Of a DNA stretch of 64,000 bases, positions 62,560 through 64,000 are shown one piece after another. Below the pieces are notes generated by a model. That model was not told the DNA's origin, ran no database searches, and worked only from the letters and a program-made list of their open reading frames with translations. Source of the stretch: Sarcophilus harrisii (Eukaryota; Chordata; Mammalia; Dasyuromorphia; Dasyuridae); assembly GCF_902635505.1 (NCBI RefSeq), contig NC_045428.1, positions 431,807,106 to 431,871,105 on the forward strand. The letters are read 5' to 3'. A program made the position numbers and the translations under genes. Numbering within the stretch: position 1 is the first letter of the stretch; every line of letters begins with the position of its first letter.

Positions 62560-63632
62560 TATATGGGAACAGCTGCCAGGGCTGTTGGCAAGAGATGGGG
62601 TTTCTTTCCTCTGCCTTCATGGGCTGTCTAGGAGAGAGATAAATCAGAATCTTCACAGAACACATTCAAAAGTGTGTGGGGGGGAGGGAGTAAGACCCCC
62701 CCTGTCCCAATTAGCTAATCAGAGACATCTTCAGGTACAAAGAGAAGGCATTTATTTAATCCCTGCAGGGAGAGGCCCAGACACACGGCCCACCATGTGC
62801 TGCTCCTGGAACCTGGCCAGCTCCTGGCTTGTCCAAGACTTAAAAGCCAAATATCCAAGCTTTGTAATTGGATCGACTTAAAGGACGTAACCATCCTTGA
62901 CCAATGGTCACCAGTGTTAGCTGCTTCCCACAAGTCATGTCATGTTCAAAGTTCATCCCTCCAGAGATCATGTGCCTCAATACTGATAAATACTTCATCC
63001 AATCAGTCCCATTCAGAAGAAAAGAGAGAGTAAGGGTGGAGGTCTTCCATTAAGCTCTTGCTGCTCAGCTTTGATGCTGCCCCCTTCTTATAACCAGGGA
63101 ATCAAAGACATAGAGATAAACAAAACCTTTACTATCAAGAGGCCAAAGCACATGTCATTGTAGGAAATGGTCAGGGTACCTGCTCTATGTATTATGAAAT
63201 GTCTCAAGACAAATCTTGTGGGCAATAGATTATCACCATGAAGGGGACCGAGCAGAGATTTCTCCAAAAGTCATTGAGATAGAGTAGGTCAGGCTAGGTC
63301 TAAGTCACATGATCCCTATTCCCAGAGCTGGAAGATCAGGCCTTGGACCCCAGATTGCAGCAAGCCACAGGAAGCAGACAACATTGGTGACCATTAGTCA
63401 ATGGTGGTTACTTCCTTTTAGTCTATCCAGAAAAGGCTTCCGTCTTTTGCTATTTAAATCCTGTCAAGCTTCCAGCTGGTCAGGTCCATGAGAACATGGT
63501 GGGAGCTGGGATGCTGGGTGTCCTTGGGCCTCTCTCTGCAGGAACTAAATAAATGCTTTTTCTTTGTACCTAAAGATATCTGATTAATTCATTTGGGAAA
63601 GGGGGTCTAGCACCAGTCCCACACAACCACAA
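62560..63632 (+). mobile_element. LTR-like fossil, probably endogenous retrovirus derived
   Basis: GC-richer than its surroundings. Near its end it has 'tgctatttaaatcctg' (TATA-like, 63449-63464), then 'aactaaataaatgc' (polyadenylation signal, about 63544-63557) and a CA-rich end 'ccagtcccacacaacc' (63614-63629). This order is that of an LTR. The start is uncertain; a purine run at 62674-62690 could be internal sequence. No coding part is recognised. Old and incomplete; several short open frames are by-products. Confidence 0.4.
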
Positions 63633-63719
63633 TGAGCCAAGGGATGTTGCCTATTAGAAAAATCACTGATGTGAAAATCCCTCATTCTTCAACAATGATG
63701 AATAAAATTTATGTTTTTA

Positions 63720-64000
63720 TATTGTTATGTCTCAGTTTCCCTGGTGGCAACCCCCTTTCTGGACATTAGGACTGGGAGCCCTGACCACTAGCATTCCAAA
63801 GAGTTATAAAACTTCAGAGAGCTTATCTCAAATACTTAGATGGAACCCTCTGAACCAGACTTAGTGTCTCCTAGGCTCTTCCCAATTTATCAGAATTTAT
63901 GATCCTTGCTCCTTACTCCCAACCTGTCAGAACTGAATTTATGGTCCTTTCCTGGAATTTTCCACTCACCGGTGCTCTATCCATTTTATTTCCCTGATCC
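63720..64000 (+). mobile_element. LTR-like fossil, runs off the window end
   Basis: 'ttatgtctcagtttccctgg', 'gacattaggactggg', 'gagttataaaac', 'cctgtcagaactgaatttatgg', 'tcctttcctggaatttt' follow the same order as 27843-28090. A second copy of the same unassigned LTR-like family. Confidence 0.42.

Noticed and set aside
1-64000. CRISPR arrays, operons, replication origins, attachment sites, riboswitches
   Set aside because: The sequence is a vertebrate repeat-rich nuclear region; no regularly spaced identical repeats or prokaryotic gene structure are present.

Overview
The window looks like a gene-poor stretch of a marsupial nuclear genome. It is AT-rich and CpG-poor, and almost everything recognisable is an interspersed repeat of marsupial or general mammalian type: LINE1 copies with marsupial ORF2 and 3' UTR, L2, L3/CR1 and RTE/BovB-type LINEs, four kinds of SINE, hAT-type miniature elements, and LTR-like stretches. 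The A-tailed WSINE1-like SINEs and the L1 3' ends suit an Australian marsupial (dasyurid or macropod-like) slightly better than opossum; this placement is from memory and weak. No host exon, rRNA, true tRNA gene or CRISPR array could be supported. The open reading frames are short and mostly fall inside repeats; the only ones with recognisable protein similarity are LINE remains.

Layout. 1-7 kb: L1 tails, a long antisense L2 split by a MIR, a perfect 30-bp hairpin palindrome at 4657-4718, and an L1 that landed in an L2. 7-10 kb: an unclassified SINE-like family ('family X') and a Mar1 SINE inside a MIR. 10-17 kb: L1 tail, MIR and L2 fragments, a diverged 287-bp tandem duplication. 17-23 kb: mostly unassigned sequence with MIR3 and L2 fragments. 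23-25 kb: a 5'-truncated L1 with target-site duplication. 25-32 kb: a MIR3 split by a mosaic insert, two LTR-like stretches, a long L2 split by a MIR, a tiny L1 with a 10-bp duplication, and a local copy of a MIR/L2 junction. 33-43 kb: L2, nested SINEs, family X, L3/CR1 and old L1. 43-46 kb: a miniature hAT-like element split by a SINE, and a duplicated MIR composite. 47-52 kb: a rare 5' part of an L3/CR1 LINE, a 1.6-kb L1 with a perfect 15-bp target duplication, a hAT miniature element, and antisense L3/CR1. 53-57 kb: two L2 copies each split by a SINE, and a second copy of the same hAT miniature. 57-64 kb: MIR, L2, a 1.4-kb L1, family X, an RTE fragment and LTR-like sequence.

How the parts relate. 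The SINEs sort by the LINE whose 3' end they carry: MIR/THER1 (L2-like end), MIR3 (L3/CR1-like end), Mar1 (RTE/BovB-like end) and WSINE1-like (A-tailed, L1-type). All four LINE partners are present as fossils here. Nesting gives a consistent order: L2, L3 and MIR are hosts, while Mar1, WSINE1-like and L1 are the guests. Coordinates of repeat edges were read by eye and may be off by 5-20 bases unless a target-site duplication is stated.
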